48,620 nt of DNA from a virus. This document shows positions 15,048-22,899 of this stretch, one piece after another (positions within the stretch are counted from its first letter, which is position 1; every line of letters begins with the position of its first letter). The notes beneath the pieces are model-generated. The model saw only the letters and a list, made by a program, of their open reading frames with translations, did not search any database and was not told the DNA's origin. The DNA is taken from the IMG/VR virus record IMGVR_UViG_3300025141_000159, positions 1 through 48,620 of that record; one strand, 5' to 3'. The translations under genes were made by a program, and so were the position numbers.

Positions 15048-15525
15048 GTATACTCACTTTCATTGAAAAATCAATTAACTCATCAATCTTATCAATCAAG
15101 TCATTACGTTTCTTGTTGTCAATTGAAACTGCATCGGCAGCTGCAAGTCTTTCTTTGTCACTAAGAGTCGTATCTCTTCTTTTGTCTTCTAGACCCCATA
15201 AGTTTCCATTAACTATATCTAATAGCAAAATCAAACTAAGCAAATCAGAAGTGCGATCTTCTTTAACATCTTTGTCATATACTTTATGCTTCTTAAATAT
15301 TGCTGGTCTTTCTTTATTTCCTATTGAAACAATTATTCTACCAAGCTCTCTTATCAACCAACCTCTTTGGTTATTCAATTGCACAAGTGTTTTATCTAGA
15401 TTGTTAATACTAACATTTGATTTAAGTTCAAGATCTAGATTTAGATTATTTATCTTTTCATTGATGCTACGCATTCGTTTTTCTAGAATGCTTAACTTGT
15501 CAAATATACTACCCACTGTCTCCAT
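15040..15525 (-). CDS. DUF4254-like protein linked to glycan synthesis
   Basis: 161 residues, helical. Its N-terminus VGSIFDKLSILEKRM matches the 'IxxLIDKLSIVxxK' start I associate with DUF4254. LNNQRGWLIRELGRI (about 51-65) corresponds to the conserved 'LNxQRNxLIxEID' helix. The family is found beside or fused to glycosyltransferases in bacterial surface-polysaccharide loci, with no proven activity known to me. Its position directly upstream of the RmlD-like reductase fits this. It overlaps its neighbours by 8 bases or fewer. Confidence 0.6.
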   Translation of the reverse strand: METVGSIFDKLSILEKRMRSINEKINNLNLDLELKSNVSINNLDKTLVQLNNQRGWLIRELGRIIVSIGNKERPAIFKKHKVYDKDVKEDRTSDLLSLILLLDIVNGNLWGLEDKRRDTTLSDKERLAAADAVSIDNKKRNDLIDKIDELIDFSMKVSIHD

Positions 15526-15761
15526 TATGAAACCTCCTCATATATTAGATCAAACTCATCTTTAGCTATAGGATAAGGGAAGCCCCTTGCATCAATTGCA
15601 AGATAACCATCTTCACATTTCATTATGCCCTCTGCTGTTTCTACTTCAAAGGACTCATACATTCTACAAGCTTTAGTAGTAGTTTTCTTTTTGAACATCT
15701 TCCATTCCCTGTCAAAGATAACATCACCTGATTCAAGTACCTCTTTAGTTATTCTAATCAT
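15525..15761 (-). CDS. Small conserved phage protein
   Basis: 78 residues. The second half (GIMKCEDGYLAIDARGFPYPIAKDEFDLIYEEV without gaps, residues 45-77) resembles small phage proteins of the type '...GDYxV...G..YPI..D.F...Y', whose role is unknown. The N-terminus is basic. It is the first gene after a short intergenic stretch with a promoter-like motif, so it may begin a transcription unit leading into the RmlD/cupin genes. Confidence 0.55.
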   Translation of the reverse strand: MIRITKEVLESGDVIFDREWKMFKKKTTTKACRMYESFEVETAEGIMKCEDGYLAIDARGFPYPIAKDEFDLIYEEVS

Positions 15762-15780
15762 AATGCAACTTCCTTATCTA

Positions 15781-15809
15781 GTTATAAGCACATTTAGTAT
15801 TGCTTTAAA
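15781..15809 (-). promoter_or_regulatory. Candidate phage promoter (TTTAAA-17-TATAAC)
   Basis: On the minus strand TTTAAA (15809-15804) is followed after 17 bases by TATAAC (15786-15781) within GCTTATAA. It lies about 20 bases ahead of the ATG at 15761, in one of the few free intergenic spaces. A very similar arrangement occurs at 18798-18769, and GCTTATAA also occurs in the gap at 22836-22899. Recurrence in the only spacious gaps supports a shared promoter. Confidence 0.45.
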
Positions 15810-15825
15810 CAGTTATAGTATAAGT

Positions 15826-18297
15826 TTATTTTTTCCATGCTTTAACAAAAATGCCTTTCCCTGTATCTTGAAGATGCTCATATTCAAATCCAGTTTCTAG
15901 CATCAGATAATCAAATGACTTATTCGTAGGAATCCAAGTATATTCTCCCTTTCCCATTGTCTGCCATCTATGCCATTTGTTTCTAGCATCTTCTTCGTCG
16001 AATGAAGGGCAGTCGATGAAGAGTAGGCCGTTGTTATTCAAAACTTTTTTACAAACATTTAGAAATTCTACAGGATTAGAAATATGTTCTAAAGTTTGGT
16101 TACAAGCTAGTATATCAAATCTATTTGCATCATCTTTATATCGCTCAGCAAAATCTCCTTTTACTAATCGCGGTAGCATTAGCTTGTTGTCATCAGTGGT
16201 ATCATGATTCTCGATCAGATCATCAAATAGTTCTATACCTTTATCGATAGATTTCTCATTAATATCGATACCATAAGCATGAAACCCTTTTTGTAGCGCT
16301 GCTTTAACTACCAATCCGATACTACATCCAACATCAAGAAATGTTAAACCACTCTGCATTCCACCAAGTTTCTTCTCCATTTCTTCATAAACAGTATCTA
16401 CAAAGGGGATCGAGTAATCGTTAAAGACCTGTTCCCATCTTTCGGAATATTCTTTGTGCAATTCATCTGTTTGATCTGGATGATCTTCAGGAATTTCTCT
16501 TTGAATGAGATCCATCTCTTCTTCCCTATAATACGAATACCCAGGAATATTAAAGTAAAAACTAGTGGGCTTGCCAGAAATAATAGAATTCGGCTTAGAC
16601 GTAAACTTCTCAATTGCTTTGATAACATGTTCGGCTCCTATAGCTGACATGCAAATACCTTGATTTTCATTTACACACGTAGGAACAAACGTTATAGAGT
16701 TTCCGTTTCTTAAGAAAAATGATTTGTGCTTGCAACCCAAGCACTCAAGTGAGTTATCTTGAACATAGAATACATTTTCTCTATTTGGATTAGATATATA
16801 TGGCAATGCAGCACCAGCAATCAGAATCCTGGGGATATTAAGCGCACTTGCTATATGCATCGGTCCATTGTCTGTCCCAATATAAAATGCACAGTTCTGT
16901 ATTAATGCAACCATATTGTCTAAACTACATTTATGGTATTTTGCATCAACGGCTGTTACGTCATATCCAGGTTCAACTACTGCATAGTTCATCTCCTTTA
17001 AATACTCAATAACTTTAGCATAACTCTCCTTTTGCCAAGTCTTTCCCATCCAACCTGATCCATCACCAACTACTACAACATACGGTTCTTTTGGAAGGTA
17101 GGCACTATAGTCATCCACCATCTTAGCAAACTGTGGAATCTTGTCTTTCCAATCATCGAATTCTACACCACAAGCTGAAGCATAAGCATCAATGAATGGA
17201 GTATCAATTCTAGATTCATATGCTAAATCTAAATCGAACTTCACTTGACAATCAGAATCTGCTAAACCATCCTGAAGCAAAGCATTTTCATCAATCTTCA
17301 CTACCTCGTTGGGCTCATTTTTGAAGTATTTTACTACGTCTGGTTTTGCAGTGAAGAATGTTAGCTCTGCTTCAGGATATTTTTGTTTGAGTTTCTTTAT
17401 AATTGGCTCACATAGAACGACATCACCCATTCCAATTGTTCTTTTCAAACCAATTGAGTTAACGCCTTCTGTAGTGCTTATGATGTTTCTTATATTATTA
17501 TTATACTCTTCATCTAGAAAAGCATTACCCATAACAGTTGGAATTGATCTTACAACTTCAATATTTCCATCAACCAGCTTGTTCTCTTCTTTCAATTCAG
17601 CATTAGCAGGTCTTCCAATTTGCTTCTCTACACCCTCAGGTGTTTGGCTATCTTCTTGTTCACCACCAAACTTAATCCACTGTGCTATCGTTATTTCTTC
17701 AGGCATTACTCCAACTACATTATCCTCAGTCCATTTCTTTATTATTCCTGAGGGTTCGAAAAGTTTTTGCCCATCTTTCTCAACTATACAAGACTCCCAA
17801 TCAACTGTTATACTTCTATGATGACACAATTCATCAACAATTATTTTCTCAAGTGGTGGCGGATTCTCGATCCTAAATCCAATAGTGTTTAAGGGATGAT
17901 CTGGATTATCAACGTCCCTATATTCTATATGACTAAGTGACCATTTGCATTTCTTCTTTTGCTTGAGTTCTTTAATATGTGCTTGTATATGTCTAGGAAA
18001 CCACAAGACATTAGTAACAGTCTTATAGAAAATGAATTCACCTTTTGCTTTTTTAACAACGTCATTTATATAAGACACACCTTGCTCTGATTGCTTGAAA
18101 CTGATCTTCCAGTTGTTCTTATACTTTTCTTTCAACTCAGTGAAATCAAAAGAAGCACATACAATCAACTCAAAATTTTCATGTATCTGTTGTAGAATAT
18201 TATTTATTGAAGCTCTAGTCTGTTCAACTTCAGTATCTTCAGCTAAAAGAATTATAGAAGCTAAAACATCATCGAATCTATTACTATTAACTTTCAT
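15826..18297 (-). CDS. Three-domain GT2-GT9-methyltransferase fusion
   Basis: 823 residues in three parts. Residues 10-200 look like a divergent GT2 domain (VLASIILLAEDTEVEQTRAS, then KGEFIFYKTVTNVLWFPRHI), with the DxD region degraded. Residues 280-565 are a heptosyltransferase-like GT9 domain: IGLKRTIGMGDVVLCEPII at 282-300, then VVVVGDGSGWMGKTW, and the donor loop FYIGTDNGPMHIASAL at 471-486. Residues 650-823 are a class I SAM methyltransferase: FLDVGCSIGLVVKAAL at 653-668, GIDI at 676, and FDILACNQTLEHISNP at 728-743. Such a protein could transfer a heptose-like sugar and then methylate it. It is preceded by a 7-base gap and a small conserved phage gene. Confidence 0.85.
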   Translation of the reverse strand: MKVNSNRFDDVLASIILLAEDTEVEQTRASINNILQQIHENFELIVCASFDFTELKEKYKNNWKISFKQSEQGVSYINDVVKKAKGEFIFYKTVTNVLWFPRHIQAHIKELKQKKKCKWSLSHIEYRDVDNPDHPLNTIGFRIENPPPLEKIIVDELCHHRSITVDWESCIVEKDGQKLFEPSGIIKKWTEDNVVGVMPEEITIAQWIKFGGEQEDSQTPEGVEKQIGRPANAELKEENKLVDGNIEVVRSIPTVMGNAFLDEEYNNNIRNIISTTEGVNSIGLKRTIGMGDVVLCEPIIKKLKQKYPEAELTFFTAKPDVVKYFKNEPNEVVKIDENALLQDGLADSDCQVKFDLDLAYESRIDTPFIDAYASACGVEFDDWKDKIPQFAKMVDDYSAYLPKEPYVVVVGDGSGWMGKTWQKESYAKVIEYLKEMNYAVVEPGYDVTAVDAKYHKCSLDNMVALIQNCAFYIGTDNGPMHIASALNIPRILIAGAALPYISNPNRENVFYVQDNSLECLGCKHKSFFLRNGNSITFVPTCVNENQGICMSAIGAEHVIKAIEKFTSKPNSIISGKPTSFYFNIPGYSYYREEEMDLIQREIPEDHPDQTDELHKEYSERWEQVFNDYSIPFVDTVYEEMEKKLGGMQSGLTFLDVGCSIGLVVKAALQKGFHAYGIDINEKSIDKGIELFDDLIENHDTTDDNKLMLPRLVKGDFAERYKDDANRFDILACNQTLEHISNPVEFLNVCKKVLNNNGLLFIDCPSFDEEDARNKWHRWQTMGKGEYTWIPTNKSFDYLMLETGFEYEHLQDTGKGIFVKAWKK

Positions 18298-18304
18298 ATT
18301 TTTT

Positions 18305-18730
18305 TTATTTCCTTAATTCAATTACTTTTTCTAAAGTAGTATTGATTTTCCTTAACTCAACATCTTCGCTCCCCTCAACCACATACTTTGTAAGAAGTAT
18401 GCAATTTTCATAGCCTTCCCAGTCAACTGTAAATGTGTGATCTAAAGACCCATTTTGAACACAAACTAATTCATTCAATGCATTCAGTGTATATAAAGTG
18501 TTAGTTTCTCGTTTCCTATGTAATGATATAGTATTTCTAATCACATCAGAAAAAGCAACATCCTTCTTTATGACATTGAATGTTAGAATATAATCGTTTT
18601 CTTTATCTGCATCTTTCAATAGAAAGACTTTATTATTTATCACTTCAAAATTTGCAGCTATAAGCTTTAATATTGAACTAACTTTTCTCCTATGGTTAAC
18701 AAATGTTGCTAAAAGAACTGTATTTCTCAT
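18305..18730 (-). CDS. Conserved small phage protein of unknown function
   Basis: 141 residues. The segment ISLHRKRETNTLYTLNALNE, followed by VDWEGYENCILLT and LRKINT, matches from memory a small protein widespread in T4-like and other large phages, where it has no assigned role. The fold is probably alpha/beta. The start has a strong AAAGGAGAAG ribosome site and a candidate promoter directly upstream, so it likely begins the transcript that continues into the three-domain transferase. Confidence 0.6.
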   Translation of the reverse strand: MRNTVLLATFVNHRRKVSSILKLIAANFEVINNKVFLLKDADKENDYILTFNVIKKDVAFSDVIRNTISLHRKRETNTLYTLNALNELVCVQNGSLDHTFTVDWEGYENCILLTKYVVEGSEDVELRKINTTLEKVIELRK

Positions 18731-18768
18731 ATAACTTCTCCTTTTATATTAACATTATTACTTATTAG

Positions 18769-18798
18769 ATTATAAGCAAAAATCAATACTACTTTAAA
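18769..18798 (-). promoter_or_regulatory. Candidate phage promoter (TTTAAA-18-TATAAT)
   Basis: On the minus strand TTTAAA (18798-18793) and TATAAT (18774-18769) are separated by 18 bases, inside a 68-base gap. The -10 is embedded in GCTTATAATCTA, nearly identical to GCTTATAACTAG at the 15.8 kb site. The following 40 bases lead to the ribosome site of the gene at 18730. Confidence 0.5.
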
Positions 18799-20793
18799 CT
18801 ATTTTTGAAAATTTGGTCTTAATCCTGGGTAACCTTGATCACATTTTGCATCAACAACTCTGTTGCCCTCTATCTTTGGCACTACAGCATATTTTTCTTC
18901 TGCTCTCATTTGATTTGTTTTAGGTTTACCTTCTGCATTAAAGCTAATCCCATTTTTATCAATATTGACTAAGAAATACTCAACAGGTATTTCAACATCA
19001 GTCTTTTTCATTATATCATTAGTTGAATTTATCATTAAATCTCTAAACATAATCTCTCTAACAAACGGGGCCACAGCAGAGAAATCTTTATCTAATCCTT
19101 TGTTTTTAGAATACAATTTCTTAAGAGCTCTATCTATCTTAGCTTTAGTTTTCTTTGCTTGCTCCTCATCAAACATTTTATCAACTAGTGATTGCGCTTC
19201 ATCTAAACTCCCCATGTTGTCTACACCCTCTATAGCACTTACTTTCTTTCTCATACTAGGTGACATTTCACTTTGATCTACATTTGATAGTTTTGATGCG
19301 TATAACTGTAGTGCATCATTAAATTGAGTTCTCAATTCTTTGTTGTCTTTATATCTCTCTTCAAGTAATTCCATATAAGCTTTAGCAGAACTAGCTGCAC
19401 CCTCACTTGAGCCTGGATATTTTGACTTTATTGAAATTGCATGTAACTTCATAGCATCCTTATCAACTCTTAACAAATCAGCAAGTTGAAAATTTCCAGT
19501 TTTTGGGACATATATCTCTTCACCTCTTGCTAGCATCTCCATAGTTGATCCGATCTCTCCCCAGTCTGCTAAGAAACTAGCAGCTTCTTCCGGGGCGACT
19601 TCGCTAGCAGATTCATACGCATCGACAAAAGCAGCCGGCATAACTCTCCTTAATTGCTTCATTTTGTCTTCTGGACTCATTTTAGATCTTGTCACTTTTG
19701 CAATTGCATTTGTATAATTTTTCATATATTTCTTTGTTACATCTTCTCCACTATCATTGACTTTTTCAGCTGCTGAAGTTACATACTCGTCAATTGCATT
19801 TATGAACGTCTCTGGTCTATCTCTATCAAGTTTACCATCAAACAATTCAATGTCTTTGACTTTGTCAACAGTTGAACCACTTAACCTTGCCAAATATTCC
19901 ATAGTAGCAGGAGGTAACACATCTGATGCTTTAGAGGTGTCCATGTTTCCTAATAAGTTTTGCGGCTTAAATGATATGCTCTTGTATCCAATATCAGAAG
20001 TTACTCCCCCTTTTGTTTTGAAGTTCGGTTTGAAATTGGGTATTTTCTCTTTAAGCGTTTCTATGTTATCTAACACTGTGTTCTTAAATTCAACTGGCGA
20101 CATACCCGGCACTTCATCAACTTTGAATGCTCCTGATTTAGACAGATTATCAGCACTCGTATATAGTCTACCTGAAACTGGAGTTGCTGATATCACTAAT
20201 GAATTAGCTGCCTTAAGGTCTTCCTTTGAAAACTCTACATCAGCACCACTACCCAATAATGCTAATTTCACCATTGCTTTCTTTTGTGGACTAAGAAGTT
20301 TGCTATTTGCCATAGATGTAAGTCTAGACAATTGTTCATCATTGAATGTAGTCTGGGTTTCCTCGGGTTTTTCTTCACTTGCTCCACCACCTTCAGCAGG
20401 CTTCTTACTTTGTACATCATTTTGTGAAGCAGTACCCCAGCCCTGTTTTGTGCCATATCCTTTTGTCACTAAATGCAAGTCATTACTCTTGTCAACAAAA
20501 TAGAATCTTTCAGTTCCTGCTTTTGTTTCAGGGCCTTTCAAGAGTTTGTCTTGCTTTTTTGTCTTCTTGGCAACAGCTTTCGTTTTTGCTTCTTGCAACA
20601 TAAACAGAGCAGAGCCTTCTAAAATAGCTAGTGCAGCAAACTCACCACTCTTATTTATGAAACAACCATTCCCAACATACTTTAGTTTTCCTTCCATAGC
20701 TTTCTTGTAAGCAAAGCTATTTTTACTTATGTTTAAAGCTATCTCTTCAACTTTCAGTTTTCTCAATTTCTTTCTCCGAGTCATTAGTTTCAT
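18799..20793 (-). CDS. Large unrecognised protein, possible virion component
   Basis: 664 residues. The N-terminus is basic (RRKKLRKLKVEEI). Residues 45-125 contain two short domains with Gly/Tyr/Phe (FYFVDKSNDLHLVTKGYGT), followed by an acidic, low-complexity linker and a long, mostly helical region rich in Ala, Ser, Lys and Glu. It has no enzymatic signature that I recognise. Size and composition fit an internal head or structural protein, but this is inference. Two starts are possible: ATG at 20793 (MKLMTRR), or TTG at 20766 with a GGAGA site 8 bases upstream. Both overlap the upstream gene. Confidence 0.6.
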   Translation of the reverse strand: MKLMTRRKKLRKLKVEEIALNISKNSFAYKKAMEGKLKYVGNGCFINKSGEFAALAILEGSALFMLQEAKTKAVAKKTKKQDKLLKGPETKAGTERFYFVDKSNDLHLVTKGYGTKQGWGTASQNDVQSKKPAEGGGASEEKPEETQTTFNDEQLSRLTSMANSKLLSPQKKAMVKLALLGSGADVEFSKEDLKAANSLVISATPVSGRLYTSADNLSKSGAFKVDEVPGMSPVEFKNTVLDNIETLKEKIPNFKPNFKTKGGVTSDIGYKSISFKPQNLLGNMDTSKASDVLPPATMEYLARLSGSTVDKVKDIELFDGKLDRDRPETFINAIDEYVTSAAEKVNDSGEDVTKKYMKNYTNAIAKVTRSKMSPEDKMKQLRRVMPAAFVDAYESASEVAPEEAASFLADWGEIGSTMEMLARGEEIYVPKTGNFQLADLLRVDKDAMKLHAISIKSKYPGSSEGAASSAKAYMELLEERYKDNKELRTQFNDALQLYASKLSNVDQSEMSPSMRKKVSAIEGVDNMGSLDEAQSLVDKMFDEEQAKKTKAKIDRALKKLYSKNKGLDKDFSAVAPFVREIMFRDLMINSTNDIMKKTDVEIPVEYFLVNIDKNGISFNAEGKPKTNQMRAEEKYAVVPKIEGNRVVDAKCDQGYPGLRPNFQK

Positions 20794-21439
20794 CTACAGT
20801 TTCTGTTATTCTATCCCAAATTTGTTCTACAACATCTTCTGAAAAACCGAAAGTTTTTAGTTTATCTAAATCTTCTTTTACAAATTCTCCATCTTTGATT
20901 ACGCTATCAATAACATAATCAACAACTTCACTATCAGATAGTTCTACATTTTCAATAAATTGCTTATCATTCAAAACTGACTTATTCTCATCATCATCTT
21001 TCTTACCCTGTAATACTAAATTCAACTCATCAACAATATTTCTTATCAATCTTATTTGATTGCTCTTGTTGCTAACAACCCAATCATCATATTCGTCTTT
21101 ATCACCACTAAATGTAACTAAGTCACCAACCTTCAAATAAACTCTTCCATCTGAAGTAGTACGAATTTTGTTTTGAACATGGCTCTTAAGCAAATTGACA
21201 GTTTTCTTAAACAACTTGTCGTTGTGTATAAAGTTTCTTCTCATGTCAATAGCAGAATTATTGATGACCCAAGAGTAGATGTTCTGTATCTTTCTCAATA
21301 TATTCAATGTTGAATATGCAACCTCTTTTGCATTCTTCGGTTCAAATTTCTCTTCCTCTTCATCTGTGTATTGCTTTATATAATCTCTAAAATCATCTAC
21401 TGTCTTCTCTTTGTTTATTGCAAAGTTAGTATCCTCCAT
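20747..21439 (-). CDS. Acidic hypothetical protein
   Basis: 230 residues, strongly acidic at both ends (FRDYIKQYTDEEEEKFEPK and a C-terminal Glu/Asp/Ser tail). A middle part has helical segments and a short beta-like KVGDLVTFSGDKDEYDDWVV, which resembles a small SH3/KOW-like patch. I do not recognise the family. It lies directly after the DNA polymerase (overlap 14 bases). A role with the polymerase is conceivable but unsupported beyond position. Confidence 0.6.
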   Translation of the reverse strand: MEDTNFAINKEKTVDDFRDYIKQYTDEEEEKFEPKNAKEVAYSTLNILRKIQNIYSWVINNSAIDMRRNFIHNDKLFKKTVNLLKSHVQNKIRTTSDGRVYLKVGDLVTFSGDKDEYDDWVVSNKSNQIRLIRNIVDELNLVLQGKKDDDENKSVLNDKQFIENVELSDSEVVDYVIDSVIKDGEFVKEDLDKLKTFGFSEDVVEQIWDRITETVDETNDSEKEIEKTES

Positions 21440-22835
21440 GTTTAAACTCCTTTAAATTTTTTCCTATTTCAACTGCACAATCAAAGTTCACATCTACATC
21501 ATTCAAATAATTTTTTCTCATTGCTTCAATTGCTATGTTTTTCACAATATCAACTTCACCTGGAGCAACATCAATAATTATTTCATCATAGACAGTTGCT
21601 ACAACAGCTGATTTTGTTTTTACAATTAAGCCATTCATCATGTCACATACAGTATATAAGCATTGCACTGTAGATAAATTCTGAAACATGTTGTTCACTG
21701 ATTTGTTTCTAGCTTCTTCTTGTGTTTTGTATTTAATCACCTTACCTTTTTTAGTATCGCATTTCAACTCTCTAACACATTCACTTCTGAAATCTTCAAC
21801 TTCATTTCCTATCTTATACCACTTCTTTAGCAAATCAATAACACCACTATCATATTGTTCTGATCCATACATCCACTTTATTATTGTGTTTTTTACGTAG
21901 TTTCTATTTTTATTAGTTGCTATTGAATTGTCTATTAAAGTGTATATATCAGAGTCTATACATTTTATTCCAAAATAAGAGAATAACACTTTCAATTCAA
22001 AGCAGTTCCAGTCAAACTTGAGGAAACAACCATCATTATATCTTGGAACTATCGCATCTCCATATTCACTCTTCTGGAAATTATGGAATCTAGAAGACAG
22101 TCTTCCTGTACTAGTATGATCAAAATCATAATTTATAAATGCTTTGTATTTTTTGTAGTCAATATCAATGAATTTGTTTTCAATTTTCTCTGAATAGGTG
22201 TCAAACAAGTTTGTTAACTTGAAGCCTGTTTGTTCTATTATTGCGTAGTAAAAAGAAGCAATATGAAGCAAATTGAAATATTCGTTATTGACTGAAGGTA
22301 AAAATGAACTTAGTTTTTCTATTGTTTGTAATTCAGTTGCTACTAGCAGGCGTAGTCTTTGTTTTCCTAGCACCTGATGTGGAAAGAAAAAACAGTCAGA
22401 ATAGATTTTTCTATAATCTGATTCTATGTTTTGTACTTTTTCTAGATTTGCATAGTTTACTACGCCTTCATCATATATTTCGATATACCTATTGAATAGA
22501 TTGTATAGATATAGTCTTATATCGTGGAGTTTATACGTAGCAGTATATGCAAGTCCCTTGCTTACTTCATTGTTAAACAATACCTTGAAAAAATATTTCA
22601 GGTCATTAACATAGATCTTTATTTTCTTGCTTTCTATGATTGAAAATAAAGTTTCAAAGAAGTATTTAGTATTTAGAATCTTTATTAGATAAGTAGTATT
22701 ATCAAATAAGATTCCAAAGCATATTATTCTTTCTAGCTTATTATCTGATTTGATAGAAACAAAAGCAGTATTAGTGCTAGATGATTGTAGTTCTGTTAAA
22801 ACGTCATATTCGTTTACATCTTTTATAATGTCCAA
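21426..22835 (-). CDS. Compact family A DNA polymerase with degenerate exonuclease domain
   Basis: 469 residues. The polymerase half keeps the PolA core: TSTGRLSS at 241-248, motif A FLKFDWNCFELKVL with Asp275, the O-helix RNYVKNTIIKWMYG with Arg311, Lys315 and Tyr323 at the Pol I spacing (0, +4, +12), and motif C VYDEI with Asp417. The +8 position, Phe or Tyr in Pol I-type enzymes, is Ile319. The N-terminal 170 residues look like an exonuclease domain in which the usual D-x-E is VSIKS and the second Asp in NDLKYFFKVL is Phe, so proofreading is probably lost. It is shorter than T7 DNA polymerase (about 700). It sits next to tail-fibre genes. Confidence 0.8.
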   Translation of the reverse strand: MDIIKDVNEYDVLTELQSSSTNTAFVSIKSDNKLERIICFGILFDNTTYLIKILNTKYFFETLFSIIESKKIKIYVNDLKYFFKVLFNNEVSKGLAYTATYKLHDIRLYLYNLFNRYIEIYDEGVVNYANLEKVQNIESDYRKIYSDCFFFPHQVLGKQRLRLLVATELQTIEKLSSFLPSVNNEYFNLLHIASFYYAIIEQTGFKLTNLFDTYSEKIENKFIDIDYKKYKAFINYDFDHTSTGRLSSRFHNFQKSEYGDAIVPRYNDGCFLKFDWNCFELKVLFSYFGIKCIDSDIYTLIDNSIATNKNRNYVKNTIIKWMYGSEQYDSGVIDLLKKWYKIGNEVEDFRSECVRELKCDTKKGKVIKYKTQEEARNKSVNNMFQNLSTVQCLYTVCDMMNGLIVKTKSAVVATVYDEIIIDVAPGEVDIVKNIAIEAMRKNYLNDVDVNFDCAVEIGKNLKEFKHGGY

Positions 22836-22858
22836 TTTTAAAAACCCTTTTGTTTTGT

Positions 22859-22866
22859 TTATAAGC
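22859..22866 (-). promoter_or_regulatory. GCTTATAA motif ahead of the DNA polymerase gene
   Basis: The 64-base gap between the LamG protein gene (ending at 22900) and the polymerase start at 22835 contains GCTTATAA, the same core seen in the two stronger candidate promoters at 15.8 and 18.8 kb. No convincing -35 hexamer stands 17-18 bases upstream. The polymerase start itself has only a weak AAGGG site. Confidence 0.3.
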
Positions 22867-22899
22867 TTATTGATAACGATCTCTATATAGTAATATATT

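Noticed and set aside
19757-20503. Long plus-strand open frame (about 248 codons) antisense to the 664-residue gene
   Set aside because: It is the complement of a coding sequence, lacks a ribosome site and protein-like composition, and no other plus-strand genes occur.
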